A program made the position numbers and the translations under genes. A DNA stretch of 64,000 bases from Streptomyces griseoaurantiacus (GTDB lineage: Bacteria > Actinomycetota > Actinomycetes > Streptomycetales > Streptomycetaceae): the NCBI GenBank assembly GCA_014656015.1, contig BNBP01000010.1, positions 79,405-143,404 of the forward strand. The letters run 5' to 3'. The notes below the pieces were generated by a model. The model searched no databases, was not told the origin of the DNA, and saw only the letters and a program-made list of their open reading frames with translations. How positions within the stretch are numbered: the stretch's first letter is position 1; every line of letters begins with the position of its first letter. Below, one piece after another: positions 34,180-43,728 of the stretch.

Positions 34180-35436
34180 CTACGCGCCCTGCGGGCGCAG
34201 GCGGGCCTGGTCGAGGAGGCCGGCGGGTTTCGCCGGCTTCGCCGGGCTCAGGGCGCTGCCCTTCCGCCAGTCCTTCCAGGACAGGTTCCAGTCGCCGTAC
34301 CCGTTGCCGAACGCCGCCATCGGGTCCCCCTCGGAGTTGACGACGGTCACCACGTCCCCGGGGCGCACCGTCTCGTAGAACCACTCCGCGTTGCTGGTGC
34401 TCATGCCCGTGCAGCCGTGGCTGACGTTGGCCGAGCCCTGGGAGTCGACGGACCACGGGGCCGCGTGCACGTACTCGCCGCTCAACGTCAGCTGTGTGGC
34501 GTAGTAGACGGGCAGGTCGTAGGACTCGGTGGAGCCCTCGGCGATGCCGATGCTGGTGCTGCGCATACGTACGAAGTACTGCTTTCCGAGCACGACCTTG
34601 ACGCCGTTGCGGGTCTCGAAGCCGGACTTGCCCGTGGTGACGGGGATCGCGTTGATCTCCTCGTCGTTGCGGTAGACCGTCATCGTGTGCGTGGCGGCGT
34701 CCGTCGCCGCGACTATCTTGTCGCCGGTGGTGAGCTTCAGCGGCCTGGCCTCGCCGCCGCGCAGGCGGTCGGCCACCTTCAGGCCCCGCAGGTCGCTGGA
34801 GACCTCGACGGTGGCGTGGGCGGGCCAGTACTCCTTGGGGCGGTAGTGGAGCGTGGTGTCGTCCACCCAGTACCAGGAGCCCTCGACCGCGGGCTTGGCG
34901 CTCACGTGCAGGGAGCGTTCCACGACGGCCCTGGCGGCCTTGCCCTTGACCGGCTCGCTGAGCGTGGCGGTGACGGGCTGTCCGACGCCGTACGTGCCCG
35001 CGTCCGGGCCGAAGGCGACGTTCACCTTCTTGGCCGACCCGGCGCCGGTGTCGAACTCGACGACCTTGCGCCCGGGGGCGCCGTCCTCGTCCTCGGTGCT
35101 GACCCGGACCGTGTAGTGGGCGCCCGAGGCCAGCGGTGAGGTGCTGCGCCAGCGACTGCCGTCGGCGGTGAGTTCGCCCGGCACACGGCGTCCGGCGGCG
35201 TCGGTGACGGTGACGTCGGTGAGGCGTCCGCCGGAGTCCCGTGAGGTGACTTCCAGGGGCTTGTCCGGGTCGGCCTTCTTGCCGTCGCCGACCGGCGCGC
35301 TGAGGGCGATCCGGTCCCCCGCGTCGTACGGCCTGGCCGCGAGGGGGTGGCCGCCGCTGCAGGAGGTGAGCCCCGCGGCGACGGCGACCAGCAGGCTGCA
35401 GCCGACGACCGTGCGGCTGCGCGGTGAGGTACTCAT
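34180..35436 (-). CDS. L,D-transpeptidase lipoprotein (YkuD domain with Ig-like domains)
   Basis: This 418-aa cell-wall enzyme makes 3-3 peptidoglycan cross-links. It has a signal peptide with lipobox LTSC (Cys near 26), two Ig-like domains (about 45-240, ending VEVSSDLRGLKV) and a C-terminal YkuD domain with the catalytic SHGCTGMS near 365 and upstream HAAPW His near 348. The architecture equals mycobacterial LdtMt2. The ATG at 35436 has TACGTT 6 nt upstream, so transcription may be leaderless; a longer ORF is not supported. It sits between the two respiratory operons with no obvious functional link. Confidence 0.9.
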   Translation of the reverse strand: MSTSPRSRTVVGCSLLVAVAAGLTSCSGGHPLAARPYDAGDRIALSAPVGDGKKADPDKPLEVTSRDSGGRLTDVTVTDAAGRRVPGELTADGSRWRSTSPLASGAHYTVRVSTEDEDGAPGRKVVEFDTGAGSAKKVNVAFGPDAGTYGVGQPVTATLSEPVKGKAARAVVERSLHVSAKPAVEGSWYWVDDTTLHYRPKEYWPAHATVEVSSDLRGLKVADRLRGGEARPLKLTTGDKIVAATDAATHTMTVYRNDEEINAIPVTTGKSGFETRNGVKVVLGKQYFVRMRSTSIGIAEGSTESYDLPVYYATQLTLSGEYVHAAPWSVDSQGSANVSHGCTGMSTSNAEWFYETVRPGDVVTVVNSEGDPMAAFGNGYGDWNLSWKDWRKGSALSPAKPAKPAGLLDQARLRPQGA

Positions 35437-35513
35437 GGCCTCAACGTAGGGACGCCCCACGGCGGCGGCACGGTGAGTGGGCCGTACGGGGGACGCGGGG
35501 TGGGCCGAACGAA

Positions 35514-35549
35514 GGAGCCCGAACGCTCCTGACGGAGTGTCCGGGCTCC
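35514..35549 (-). terminator. Terminator of the ctaCDF operon
   Basis: A long hairpin (GGAGCCCGAACGCTCC / GGAGTGTCCGGGCTCC, TGAC loop, two mismatches) 18 nt after the ctaF stop. Confidence 0.8.
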
Positions 35550-35567
35550 CGGTGGTGCGAGGGCGTG

Positions 35568-35966
35568 CTACTGGGTGCGGTTCTCACCGCGGTAGTACTC
35601 GAAGACCCAGCCCCACAGGCCGATCAGGATGATCGGGAGGGAGAAGAACAGCAGCCACCAGCCGAAGACGACACCCATGAAGGCGAGGGCGCCACCGAAG
35701 GCCAGGGAGAGCGGCTGCCAGCTGTGCGGGCTGAAGAAGCCCAGCTCGCCGGCGTCGTCCGCGACGTCCGCGTCCTTGTTGTCCTGTGCGCCCGCGTCGA
35801 CCCGCCGGGCCGTGAAGGCCAGGTAGTAGCCGATCATCAGGCTCAGGCCGAAGGCCAGGAACAGCGCCGTCGTACCGGCGGGCTCCTTGGACCACAGGCC
35901 GTAGATGATGGCCATGGCGACCAGGAAGGCCGCCAGCCACAGGAACATCTTGCCCTGGACCTTCAC
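35568..35966 (-). CDS. ctaF: Cytochrome c oxidase subunit IV (actinobacterial CtaF)
   Basis: This 132-aa subunit has four hydrophobic segments ([76 protein letters not shown]) with a charged linker. It is an actinobacterial accessory subunit of the aa3 oxidase. The GTG start overlaps the ctaD stop (GTGA). Confidence 0.93.
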   Translation of the reverse strand: MKVQGKMFLWLAAFLVAMAIIYGLWSKEPAGTTALFLAFGLSLMIGYYLAFTARRVDAGAQDNKDADVADDAGELGFFSPHSWQPLSLAFGGALAFMGVVFGWWLLFFSLPIILIGLWGWVFEYYRGENRTQ

Positions 35967-37699
35967 TTGCCGGCCTCCTTGCTGCCCGCGAGGGTCTTCT
36001 CGCCGTGACCGCTGTTCTCGAGCTGGTCGAGCGCCGCGATCTCCGGGTGGTGCAGGTCGAAGGCCGGGGACTCACTGCGGATCTTCGGCAGCGTGAGGAA
36101 GTTGTGCCGGGGAGGCGGGCAGGAGGTCGCCCACTCCAGCGAGCGGCCGTAGCCCCACGGGTCGTCGACCTCGACCGGCTTGCCGTACTTGGCGGTCTTC
36201 CACACGTTGTAGAGGAACGGCAGGATCGACAGGCCGAGCAGGAAGGAGAAGATCGTCGACAGCGTGTTCAGCGTGGTGAAGCCGTCGGCCGCGAGATAGT
36301 CCGCGTACCGGCGCGGCATGCCCTCGACACCCAGCCAGTGCTGGATGAGGAACGTGCCGTGGAAGCCGATGAACAGCGTCCAGAAGGTGATCTTGCCGAG
36401 CCGCTCGTCGAGCATCTTGCCGGTGAACTTCGGCCACCAGAAGTGGAATCCGGAGAACATCGCGAAGACGACGGTGCCGAAGACGACGTAGTGGAAGTGC
36501 GCCACCACGAAGTACGAGTCCGAGATGTGGAAGTCCATCGGCGGCGAGGCCAGGATGACACCGGTCAGACCACCGAAGGTGAAGGTGATCAGGAAGCCGG
36601 TGGCCCACAGCATCGGTGTCTCGAAGCTGAGTGAGCCCTTCCACATCGTGCCGATCCAGTTGAAGAACTTCACGCCGGTCGGGACGGCGATGAGGAACGT
36701 CATGAAGGAGAAGAACGGCAGCAGCACACCGCCGGTGACGTACATGTGGTGCGCCCACACCGTCACCGAGAGGCCGGCGATCGAGATGGTCGCGCCGATC
36801 AGGCCCATGTAGCCGAACATCGGCTTGCGGGAGAAGACCGGGATGACCTCGCTGATGATGCCGAAGAACGGCAGGGCGATGATGTACACCTCTGGATGGC
36901 CGAAGAACCAGAAGAGGTGTTGCCAGAGCAACGCGCCGCCGTTGGTGGCGTCGAAGACGTGTGCCCCGAATTTTCGGTCCGCCTCCAGGGCGAACAGCGC
37001 GGCGGCCAGCACGGGGAAGGCGAGCAGCACCAGAACACCGGTGAGCAGCACGTTCCAGGTGAAGATCGGCATCCGGAACATCGTCATGCCGGGGGCGCGC
37101 ATGCAGATGATCGTGGTGATGAAGTTGACCGCGCCGAGGATCGTGCCGAAGCCGGAGAAGGCCAGACCCATGATCCACATGTCGGCGCCGACGCCCGGCG
37201 AGCGGACCGCGTCCGACAGCGGGGAGTAGGCGAACCAGCCGAAGTCGGCCGCGCCCTGCGGGGTGAGGAAGCCACCGACCGCGATGGTCGAGCCGAACAG
37301 GTAGAGCCAGTAGGCGAACATGTTCAGCCGCGGGAACGCCACGTCGGGCGCGCCGATCTGCAGCGGCATGATCCAGTTCGTGAAGCCGGCGAACAGCGGC
37401 GTCGCGAACATCAGCAGCATGATCGTGCCGTGCATCGTGAACGCCTGGTTGAACTGCTCGTTCGACATGATCTGCAGGCCGGGACGGGCGAGTTCGGCGC
37501 GCATGAAGAGCGCCATGACGCCGCCGATGCAGAAGAACACGAACGACGTGATCAGGTACAGCGAACCGATCGTCTTGTGGTCAGTGGTGGTGAGCCACTT
37601 GACGACGACGTTGCCGCGATTCTGGCGCCGGACCGGCAGCTCGTCCTCGTAGTGGGATCCTGCTGCCGCGGCACCCTGGGGTTGATTGAGGATGCTCAC
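35963..37699 (-). CDS. ctaD: Cytochrome c oxidase subunit I
   Basis: This 578-aa catalytic core has twelve membrane segments. Haem a and a3-CuB ligands lie in [12 protein letters not shown] near residue 88, the [10 protein letters not shown] segment (HPEVY) near 268, WAHHMYVTG near 317 and [11 protein letters not shown] near 404. It reduces O2 to water and pumps protons. The GTG start overlaps the ctaC stop, and the stop overlaps ctaF, so the three genes form one coupled operon. Confidence 0.98.
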   Translation of the reverse strand: MSILNQPQGAAAAGSHYEDELPVRRQNRGNVVVKWLTTTDHKTIGSLYLITSFVFFCIGGVMALFMRAELARPGLQIMSNEQFNQAFTMHGTIMLLMFATPLFAGFTNWIMPLQIGAPDVAFPRLNMFAYWLYLFGSTIAVGGFLTPQGAADFGWFAYSPLSDAVRSPGVGADMWIMGLAFSGFGTILGAVNFITTIICMRAPGMTMFRMPIFTWNVLLTGVLVLLAFPVLAAALFALEADRKFGAHVFDATNGGALLWQHLFWFFGHPEVYIIALPFFGIISEVIPVFSRKPMFGYMGLIGATISIAGLSVTVWAHHMYVTGGVLLPFFSFMTFLIAVPTGVKFFNWIGTMWKGSLSFETPMLWATGFLITFTFGGLTGVILASPPMDFHISDSYFVVAHFHYVVFGTVVFAMFSGFHFWWPKFTGKMLDERLGKITFWTLFIGFHGTFLIQHWLGVEGMPRRYADYLAADGFTTLNTLSTIFSFLLGLSILPFLYNVWKTAKYGKPVEVDDPWGYGRSLEWATSCPPPRHNFLTLPKIRSESPAFDLHHPEIAALDQLENSGHGEKTLAGSKEAGK

Positions 37700-38655
37700 A
37701 GGTTGTTCGTCTCCCGGTTCTTCTCGTGGCTCGTCTGCGCGATGCCGGCGGGAATGTAACCGGTCTGCCCCTTCTTGGCGAGGTCCTTGAGATGCTGCTG
37801 GTAGCGCTCAGGCGAAACGATCTTCACGTTGAACAGCATCCGGGAGTGGTCGACGCCACAGAGCTCGGCGCACTTGCCGCGGTAGGTGCCCTCCTTGTTG
37901 GGAGTCACCTGGAACGCGTTGGTGTGGCCGGGGATGACGTCCTGCTTCATCAGGAACGGCAGCACCCAGAAGGAGTGGATGACGTCGCGGGAGGTGAGAA
38001 CGAAGCGGACGGTCTGGCCCTTGGGCAGCCACAGGGTGGGGCCGGGGTTGCCGTTCTGCGGGTTCTTCGAGGCGGGCGTGCCGATGTCGTAGACACCGCC
38101 GGCGTTGGCCGGGAAGGCGTTCTTGAACCGGTCCGGGATGGGCGCCAGGTTCTTGTCGGTCTTCGCGTCACCGGTCGAGCCGTCGACGTTCTCGATGTAG
38201 TTGAAGCCCCAGCTCCACTGGAAGCCGACGACGTTGATGGTCACGTCGGGCTTCTTGGAGGTGTCGAGGAGCTTCGACTCGTCCCGGGCGGTGAAGTAGA
38301 ACAGCACCGAGACGATGATCAGGGGGACCACGGTGTACAGCGCCTCGATGGGCATGTTGTACCGGGTCTGAGGGGGAACCTCGACCTTGGTGCGGCTGCG
38401 CCGGTGGAAGAAAGCACTCCACAGGATCAGGCCCCAGACCAGGCAGCCGACCGCGAGCGCGGCCGCCCAGGATCCCTGCCACAGGGAGAGGATCCGCGGA
38501 GCCTCTTCCGTGGTCGGGGTGGGCATACCAAGGCGAGGGAAGTCCTTGTATGTGCAACCGGTGGCGGTCACCAGGACCAGGCCCGCAGTCAGTGCCTGCA
38601 GCAGCTTCCGCCGCATCGGGCGCCGCGGCGAGCGGTCGGAGCCGTTGGGACTCAC
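37696..38655 (-). CDS. ctaC: Cytochrome c oxidase subunit II (lipoprotein, CuA)
   Basis: This 319-aa subunit has a signal peptide with lipobox TATGC (Cys near 34), two membrane helices and a periplasmic cupredoxin domain binding CuA through [14 protein letters not shown] near 268, with an upstream His in DVIHSFWV. It accepts electrons from QcrC. The GTG at 38655 is chosen because GGAAGG lies 6 nt upstream; a longer ORF upstream is shadow. It is first in ctaCDF, with a leader of about 100 nt and a TAGGGT -10 candidate near 38775 on the minus strand. Confidence 0.96.
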   Translation of the reverse strand: MSPNGSDRSPRRPMRRKLLQALTAGLVLVTATGCTYKDFPRLGMPTPTTEEAPRILSLWQGSWAAALAVGCLVWGLILWSAFFHRRSRTKVEVPPQTRYNMPIEALYTVVPLIIVSVLFYFTARDESKLLDTSKKPDVTINVVGFQWSWGFNYIENVDGSTGDAKTDKNLAPIPDRFKNAFPANAGGVYDIGTPASKNPQNGNPGPTLWLPKGQTVRFVLTSRDVIHSFWVLPFLMKQDVIPGHTNAFQVTPNKEGTYRGKCAELCGVDHSRMLFNVKIVSPERYQQHLKDLAKKGQTGYIPAGIAQTSHEKNRETNNL

Positions 38656-38947
38656 GTAGCGCCTTCCCGAGAGTCTCGCCCGCGCTGGTTGGCTGCGGCC
38701 TTCTCGCTGGTCGGTCGCCGCCCTGCGTCGGGCAGGGGTTTGATGTTTATGCGGACCAAACCCTAGCCGACGCCCCTTCGGGGGTCGCGGGGAGGGTGGC
38801 ATACGCGTCACGGGTCACCCCGATGGGGCGGAACCCGGGTGCGCGGCGGGGCGTGGAGGGCGGAACGGCGGCGCGACGGGGGCGGGCTGAGGCCGGGTCC
38901 GGGCGGCCGGGCGCCCTCCCGCCGCCGTGTGCGCCTAGCGTGGGGCC

Positions 38948-40357
38948 ATGCCCTACTTCGACGCCGCCTCCGCCGCTCCCCTCCATCCCGTGGCCCGCCA
39001 GGCGCTGTTGGCCTCCCTGGACGAGGGCTGGGCCGATCCCGCGCGGCTGTACCGCGAGGGCCGCCGGGCCCGGCTGCTGCTCGACGCGGCGCGGGAGGCG
39101 GCCGCGGAGGCGGTGGGGTGCCGGCCGGACGAGCTGGTCTTCACCTCCTCCGGCACCCGGGCGGTGCACTCCGGGATCGCGGGGGCGCTCGGCGGTCGGC
39201 GGCGCCTCGGACGCCACCTGATCGTGTCAGCGGTCGAACACTCTTCGGTACTGCACGCGGCCGAGTCGCACGAGGCGGCGGGCGGGACGGTCACCCGGGT
39301 CGGGGTGGACCGCACGGGTGCGGTGGACCCGGGGGCGTACGCCGCCGCGCTGCGTCCGGACACCGCGCTGGCCTGTCTGCAGTCCGCCAACCACGAGGTG
39401 GGCACGGAACAGCCGGTGGGCGAGGTCGCGGCGGCCTGCCGGGCGGCCGGGGTGCCGCTGCTGGTGGACGCGGCGCAGTCGCTGGGGTGGGGGCCGGTGG
39501 CCGGGGACTGGTCGCTGCTCACCGCCAGTGCGCACAAGTGGGGCGGACCTGCCGGGGTCGGGCTGCTGGCGGTGCGCAAGGGGACGCGGTTCGCGCCGGC
39601 CGGGCCGGGGGACGAACGGGAGTCGGGGCGGGCGCCCGGCTTCGAGAACCTGCCCGCGATCGTGGCGGCGGCGGCCTCGCTGCGGGCGGTGCGCGCCGAG
39701 GCGGCCCGGGAGGCGGAACGGCTGCGGGAGTTGACGGCGCGGATCCGGGCCGGGGTGCCGGAGCTGGTGCCGGACGTGGAGGTCGTCGGCGATCCCGAGC
39801 GGCGGCTGCCCGGCATCGTCACCTTCTCCTGTCTCTATGTCGACGGGGAGACCCTGCTGCACGAGCTGGACCGGGCGGGCTACTCGGTCTCCTCCGGCTC
39901 CTCCTGCACGAGCAGCACGCTGACGCCGAGCCATGTGCTGGTGGCGATGGGGGTGCTGAGCGAGGGCAATGTGCGGGTGTCGCTGCCGGCGGGCGAGGCG
40001 GGCGGGGTCTCGGCCGAGGACGTGGACGGCTTCCTTGCCGTGCTGCCGGAGGTGGTACGGGGCGTCCGGGAGAAGCTCGGGGTGTCGGTGGCCTCCGGGC
40101 CGGCCGCGGCCGAGGAACCGGAGGCCGGGACCGTGGTGGTCGACGCGCTGGGGAAGCGCTGCCCGATCCCGGTGATCGAGCTGGCGAAGGTGTGGGAGCG
40201 GGTGCCCGTGGGCGCGGTGGTGCGGGTGCTCTCGGACGACGAGGCGGCCCGGCTGGACATCCCGGCGTGGTGCGAGATGCGGGGGCAGCGCTACGAGGGC
40301 GAGGAGGCGGTGGAGGGGGGCACCGGGGTCGCGTACCTGGTCCGGCGCGTCTCGTGA
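38948..40357 (+). CDS. Cysteine desulfurase (IscS/NifS-like) fused to a C-terminal TusA/SirA domain
   Basis: This 469-aa fusion has a NifS-type PLP domain with the Lys in SAHKWGGP near 198 and the active Cys in SSGSSCTSSTLTPSHV near 320. After a linker near 385-398 comes a TusA domain with the sulfur-carrier motif GKRCPIPVIE near 403 and a second Cys in IPAWCEMRG. IscS normally passes persulfide to separate TusA for tRNA thiolation or molybdenum cofactor work; here donor and carrier are one chain. TAGCGT lies 6 nt before the ATG with no Shine-Dalgarno. It diverges from ctaC. Confidence 0.9.
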   Translation: MPYFDAASAAPLHPVARQALLASLDEGWADPARLYREGRRARLLLDAAREAAAEAVGCRPDELVFTSSGTRAVHSGIAGALGGRRRLGRHLIVSAVEHSSVLHAAESHEAAGGTVTRVGVDRTGAVDPGAYAAALRPDTALACLQSANHEVGTEQPVGEVAAACRAAGVPLLVDAAQSLGWGPVAGDWSLLTASAHKWGGPAGVGLLAVRKGTRFAPAGPGDERESGRAPGFENLPAIVAAAASLRAVRAEAAREAERLRELTARIRAGVPELVPDVEVVGDPERRLPGIVTFSCLYVDGETLLHELDRAGYSVSSGSSCTSSTLTPSHVLVAMGVLSEGNVRVSLPAGEAGGVSAEDVDGFLAVLPEVVRGVREKLGVSVASGPAAAEEPEAGTVVVDALGKRCPIPVIELAKVWERVPVGAVVRVLSDDEAARLDIPAWCEMRGQRYEGEEAVEGGTGVAYLVRRVS

Positions 40358-40380
40358 GGGAGGGCGGAGTCCTTCCGTGA

Positions 40381-40406
40381 GGGGCGGCGGACTCCCCCGC
40401 CGCCCC
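40381..40406. terminator. Intrinsic terminator between convergent genes
   Basis: A 10-bp perfect stem (GGGGCGGCGG / CCGCCGCCCC) with a 6-nt loop lies between the desulfurase-TusA gene and adoK. Confidence 0.75.
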
Positions 40407-40429
40407 CGGCGTGCCCCTTTCCCCGGAGG

Positions 40430-41404
40430 TCAGCGCAGGTGCGCCTTGACCTCCAGGCCGGCTTCCTCGCCGTAGGCCTTGGTGAAGCGGTCCATGAAGT
40501 GGGCCCGGCTCAGCCGGTACTCCTGCGTGCCGACCGTCTCGATGACGAGCGTGGCGAGCATGCAGCCGACCTGGGCCGCGCGCTCCAGGGAGACGCCCCA
40601 CGCCAGTCCGGACAGGAAGCCCGCCCGGAAGGCGTCGCCGACGCCGGTCGGGTCGGCCTTGCGCTCCTCCTCGGGGCATCCCACCTCGATCGGCTCGGCC
40701 CCGACCCGCTCCACCCGCACGCCCCGCGCGCCGAGCGTGGTCACCCGGTGCCCGACCCGCTCCAGGATCTCCGCGTCCGTCCAGCCGGTCTTGGACTCGA
40801 TCAGGCCCTTCTCGTACTCGTTGGAGAAGAGGTAGGTCGCCCCGTCCAGCAGTATCCGGATCTCGTCGCCGTTCATCCGGGCGATCTGCTGCGAGAAGTC
40901 GGCGGCGAAGGGGATGCCGCGCGAACGGCATTCCTCGGTGTGCCGGAGCATGCCCTCCGGGTCGTCCGCGCCGATCAGCACGAGGTCGAGACCGCCCACC
41001 CGGTCGGCGACCGTCTTCAGCTCGATCAGCCGGGCCTCGCTCATCGCGCCGGTGTAGAAGGAGCCGATCTGGTTGTGGTCGGCGTCGGTGGTGCACACGA
41101 AGCGCGCGGTGTGCAGGGTCTCGGAGATCCGGACCGAGTCCGTGTCGACGCCGTGCCGGTCCAGCCACGCCCGGTACTCGTCGAAGTCCGCGCCGGCCGC
41201 GCCGACCAGCACGGGACGGGTGCCGAGCTGGCCCATGCCGAACGCGATGTTCGCCCCGACACCGCCCCGGCGCACGTCGAGGTTGTCGACCAGGAAGGAC
41301 AGGGAGACCGTGTGCAGCTGGTCCGCGACGAGCTGATCGGTGAAGCGGCCGGGGAAGGTCATCAGATGGTCGGTGGCGATGGAGCCGGTGACTGCGATAC
41401 GCAC
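40430..41404 (-). CDS. adoK: Adenosine kinase (PfkB/ribokinase family, AdoK-like)
   Basis: This 324-aa kinase closely resembles mycobacterial AdoK (Rv2202c) from the first residues (RIAVTGSIATDHLMTFPGRF) and phosphorylates adenosine to AMP. The substrate-side RRGGVGANIAFGMGQLG lies near 46-62, and the PfkB signature with catalytic Asp, DPTGVGDAFRAGFL, near 256. The GTG at 41404 is preceded by GAGGAGCG. Its position beside the cytochrome oxidase cluster is the same as in Mycobacterium. Confidence 0.9.
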   Translation of the reverse strand: MRIAVTGSIATDHLMTFPGRFTDQLVADQLHTVSLSFLVDNLDVRRGGVGANIAFGMGQLGTRPVLVGAAGADFDEYRAWLDRHGVDTDSVRISETLHTARFVCTTDADHNQIGSFYTGAMSEARLIELKTVADRVGGLDLVLIGADDPEGMLRHTEECRSRGIPFAADFSQQIARMNGDEIRILLDGATYLFSNEYEKGLIESKTGWTDAEILERVGHRVTTLGARGVRVERVGAEPIEVGCPEEERKADPTGVGDAFRAGFLSGLAWGVSLERAAQVGCMLATLVIETVGTQEYRLSRAHFMDRFTKAYGEEAGLEVKAHLR

Positions 41405-41542
41405 GGCGAGGGCACGCTCCTCGAAGGAGAAGGAGGGGGATTGACAGTTCACGCTACCCGGTCGGCACCCGCCACTGAAGCAGCCGAAACTACCCGATAG
41501 TAGGTCTTTCTTCGCAGGGGTGCCCGTGCCTACGGTGCGAGC

Positions 41543-41767
41543 ATGACGAACCTCGAGTTCCACGGCAGCGCCCCGGCCGCCGGCCCGGTCGACCTGGAGG
41601 GCGACCTGGTGTCGCTGCCCGGCGACGGCGCCCGGATGGCCCCGCGCTGGACGTCCGCCCCCGCCGGGCGGGCTCCCCTTCCGGTCTCCCCCTCCCGCAT
41701 CCACGGGGTGCGGGTGCCGGCGGGCTCCGCCCGGCTGCTGGAGGCGATGTCCGACTACGGCGACTGA
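41543..41767 (+). CDS. Small hypothetical protein
   Basis: This 74-aa soluble protein (TNLEFHGSAPAAGPVDLEGD...) has no membrane segment or known motif. Support comes from strong third-position GC bias and a TACGGT element 6 nt before the ATG that would give a leaderless transcript. It diverges from adoK across 138 bp. The function is unknown. Confidence 0.6.
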   Translation: MTNLEFHGSAPAAGPVDLEGDLVSLPGDGARMAPRWTSAPAGRAPLPVSPSRIHGVRVPAGSARLLEAMSDYGD

Positions 41768-41892
41768 GCGGCACCCGTCACCCGTCACCCGGGGGGAACC
41801 GTGCGCTCCCCCGCTGCGTCCCATCGCCGTCCCCCGTGCGGGGGAGGCGAGCTACGACTCGCGGACAGCAGCGGAGCGGAAGGAGCGATGCG

Positions 41893-43662
41893 GTGACCAC
41901 CGAGCCCCCCACCGACGACGACCCGAACGGCCCCCGGGACACGACGGGCACGCCCGCCTCCCCCCGCGCCGCGGACTCCGGGAGCGCTCCGGGAGCGGCG
42001 GCCCCGCCGGGTGGCGCGGACGCCGCCGAGGGCTCCGCCGACGGCGCCGGCCCGTCCGGCCCGTCCGCCGGGCGCGCACCGGACGCGGCCGCGGGGCGGG
42101 GCGCGCACGATGCCTCCGGCGATCCGGAGCCGGCCGGCCGCTCCGGCGCCGCGGCAGACGGCTCACCCGGAGGCGGGAGGGCCGGCGGGCCGGGCGCACC
42201 CCGTGCGGGAACGGACGGACCCGGCGGCCCCGATGCGCACCGTCCCCGCCGGGCGCGGGGCGTCGTCGGCGGTGTCGTGGCCGCGGTCGTGCTGGTCGCG
42301 GGCGGCGGGGCCTACCTTGCCGCGACCGCGTCCGGCGGCGACGGCGGCGCCTCCCCCGGTGACGGCGGCGGTTCGGCTCCGCCCGCGCTCGCCCTCGACG
42401 GGTACGGCGCCGCGGGGCGGGCCGGCATCGCGGTCGGGGAGCCGAATCCGTACGGGGCGGTCTACCGGGCGAGCGGTGAGCTGCCCGAGGGGCCGGACAC
42501 GGCGCCGGTGTACTGGGCGAAGGGCCGGGTGTCCGAGGAGGACGTGGCCCGACTGGCGAAGGCGCTGGACCTGACCGGCGCCCCGCGCCCGGTCGCCGGC
42601 CACTGGCAGGTGGGCAACGGCAAGGGCGGGGCCGAGCCCCTGCTGCGGGTGGACCGTGAGGCGCCCGGTACCTGGACGTTCAGCGCGCTGAAGCCCGGGG
42701 GCGACGACTGCGCGCGGGGCCGCCCGTGCAAGCCCGGCGGCGCCGGGTCCTTCGACCCGGCCGCGACCGACCCGGTCGGCGAGGCCGCGGCGAGGAAGGC
42801 GGCCGCCCCGGTGCTCGAGGCCCTCGGCCAGGGCGACGCGAAGCTGGACGCGCACCAGGTCCTGGGAGGAGCGCGGGTCGTCAACGCCGAACCCCGGGTG
42901 GGCGGGCTGCCCACCTCCGGGTGGACGACGGGGTTGCAGATCGGCGCCGGGGGCGAGGTTCTCGGCGGCAGCGGCAGGCTGACCCCGCCCGTCGAGGGGA
43001 CCGAGTACCCCGTGATCGGGGCCGGGAAGGCGCTGGACCTGATGAACGGCGCACCGGCGTGGTCCGGCCGCAAGGGCATCGGCGGCTGCGCGAGCCCCGT
43101 TCCGCTGAAGGACCGGGACGAGAAGCCGTGCTCCGCCCCGGGCACGGCGGGCGCGCGGCCGACCGTACGGGTGGAGCGCGCGGAGTTCGGCCTGGCGGCG
43201 CGCACCTCGGCGGGCCGTCCGGTGCTGGTGCCGTCCTGGTTGTTCCAGGTGCGGCCGGCGGGCGAGAAGGAGACGTCCACCGTCGCCCACCCCGCGATCG
43301 ACCCCGCGCACCTGACCGGCCCCGAGGCCCCCGGCTCCCCCACCCCCTCGGCCTCCTCCTCCCCCGCGCGCGAGGCCCGTGTCACCGGCCACCGCGCCCG
43401 GGGCACGGATCTCACCGTCGTCTACGAGGGCGGGGTGTGCACCGACTACGCGGCGAGCGCGCGTGAGGACGCGAAGAAGGTGACGGTGACCGTCCGCGGG
43501 ACGACGGCGCATCCGGAGCGCCCGTGCCTCGCGGTCGCCCGGGTGTACCGCGCCACCGTGCACCTGGACGCGCCGCTCGGCGACCGCGCGGTGGTGGACT
43601 CGCGCGGCGAGGCCGTGCCGCGGGCCACCGCTCCCCTGCCGGCGGGGAGTCCCTCCCGCTGA
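41893..43662 (+). CDS. Large single-span membrane protein with disordered N-terminus
   Basis: This 589-aa protein begins with about 115 residues of Pro/Gly/Ala/Asp-rich disorder, then one membrane helix (RGVVGGVVAAVVLVAGGGAYLAA cut here at its core, about 121-143). An extracytoplasmic domain of about 440 residues follows, with two Cys pairs likely to form disulfides (DDCARGRPCKPG; CASP...KPCSAPG). A Ser/Pro linker near 480 precedes a last subdomain (VCTDYAAS...RPCLAVARV). No enzyme motif is visible. The GTG has AAGGAG 7 nt upstream; an overlapping ATG is out of frame. It resembles the large membrane protein upstream of the erpA/nadA region in S. coelicolor. Confidence 0.8.
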   Translation: MTTEPPTDDDPNGPRDTTGTPASPRAADSGSAPGAAAPPGGADAAEGSADGAGPSGPSAGRAPDAAAGRGAHDASGDPEPAGRSGAAADGSPGGGRAGGPGAPRAGTDGPGGPDAHRPRRARGVVGGVVAAVVLVAGGGAYLAATASGGDGGASPGDGGGSAPPALALDGYGAAGRAGIAVGEPNPYGAVYRASGELPEGPDTAPVYWAKGRVSEEDVARLAKALDLTGAPRPVAGHWQVGNGKGGAEPLLRVDREAPGTWTFSALKPGGDDCARGRPCKPGGAGSFDPAATDPVGEAAARKAAAPVLEALGQGDAKLDAHQVLGGARVVNAEPRVGGLPTSGWTTGLQIGAGGEVLGGSGRLTPPVEGTEYPVIGAGKALDLMNGAPAWSGRKGIGGCASPVPLKDRDEKPCSAPGTAGARPTVRVERAEFGLAARTSAGRPVLVPSWLFQVRPAGEKETSTVAHPAIDPAHLTGPEAPGSPTPSASSSPAREARVTGHRARGTDLTVVYEGGVCTDYAASAREDAKKVTVTVRGTTAHPERPCLAVARVYRATVHLDAPLGDRAVVDSRGEAVPRATAPLPAGSPSR

Positions 43663-43677
43663 CGCACCCCCGCACAC

Positions 43678-43717
43678 GACGACGGCGCCCCCCTCGAGAA
43701 AGGGGGGCGCCGTCGTC
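43678..43717. terminator. Bidirectional terminator between membrane protein and erpA
   Basis: Perfect 17-bp stem (43678-43694 with 43701-43717), CGAGAA loop, placed between convergent genes. Confidence 0.9.
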
Positions 43718-43728
43718 GTCAGCGTCGG

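Noticed and set aside
33217..35139. 640-aa plus-strand ORF over the receiver-like and L,D-transpeptidase region
   Set aside because: It is out of frame with the receiver gene and antisense to the transpeptidase, with no ribosome-binding site or domain.
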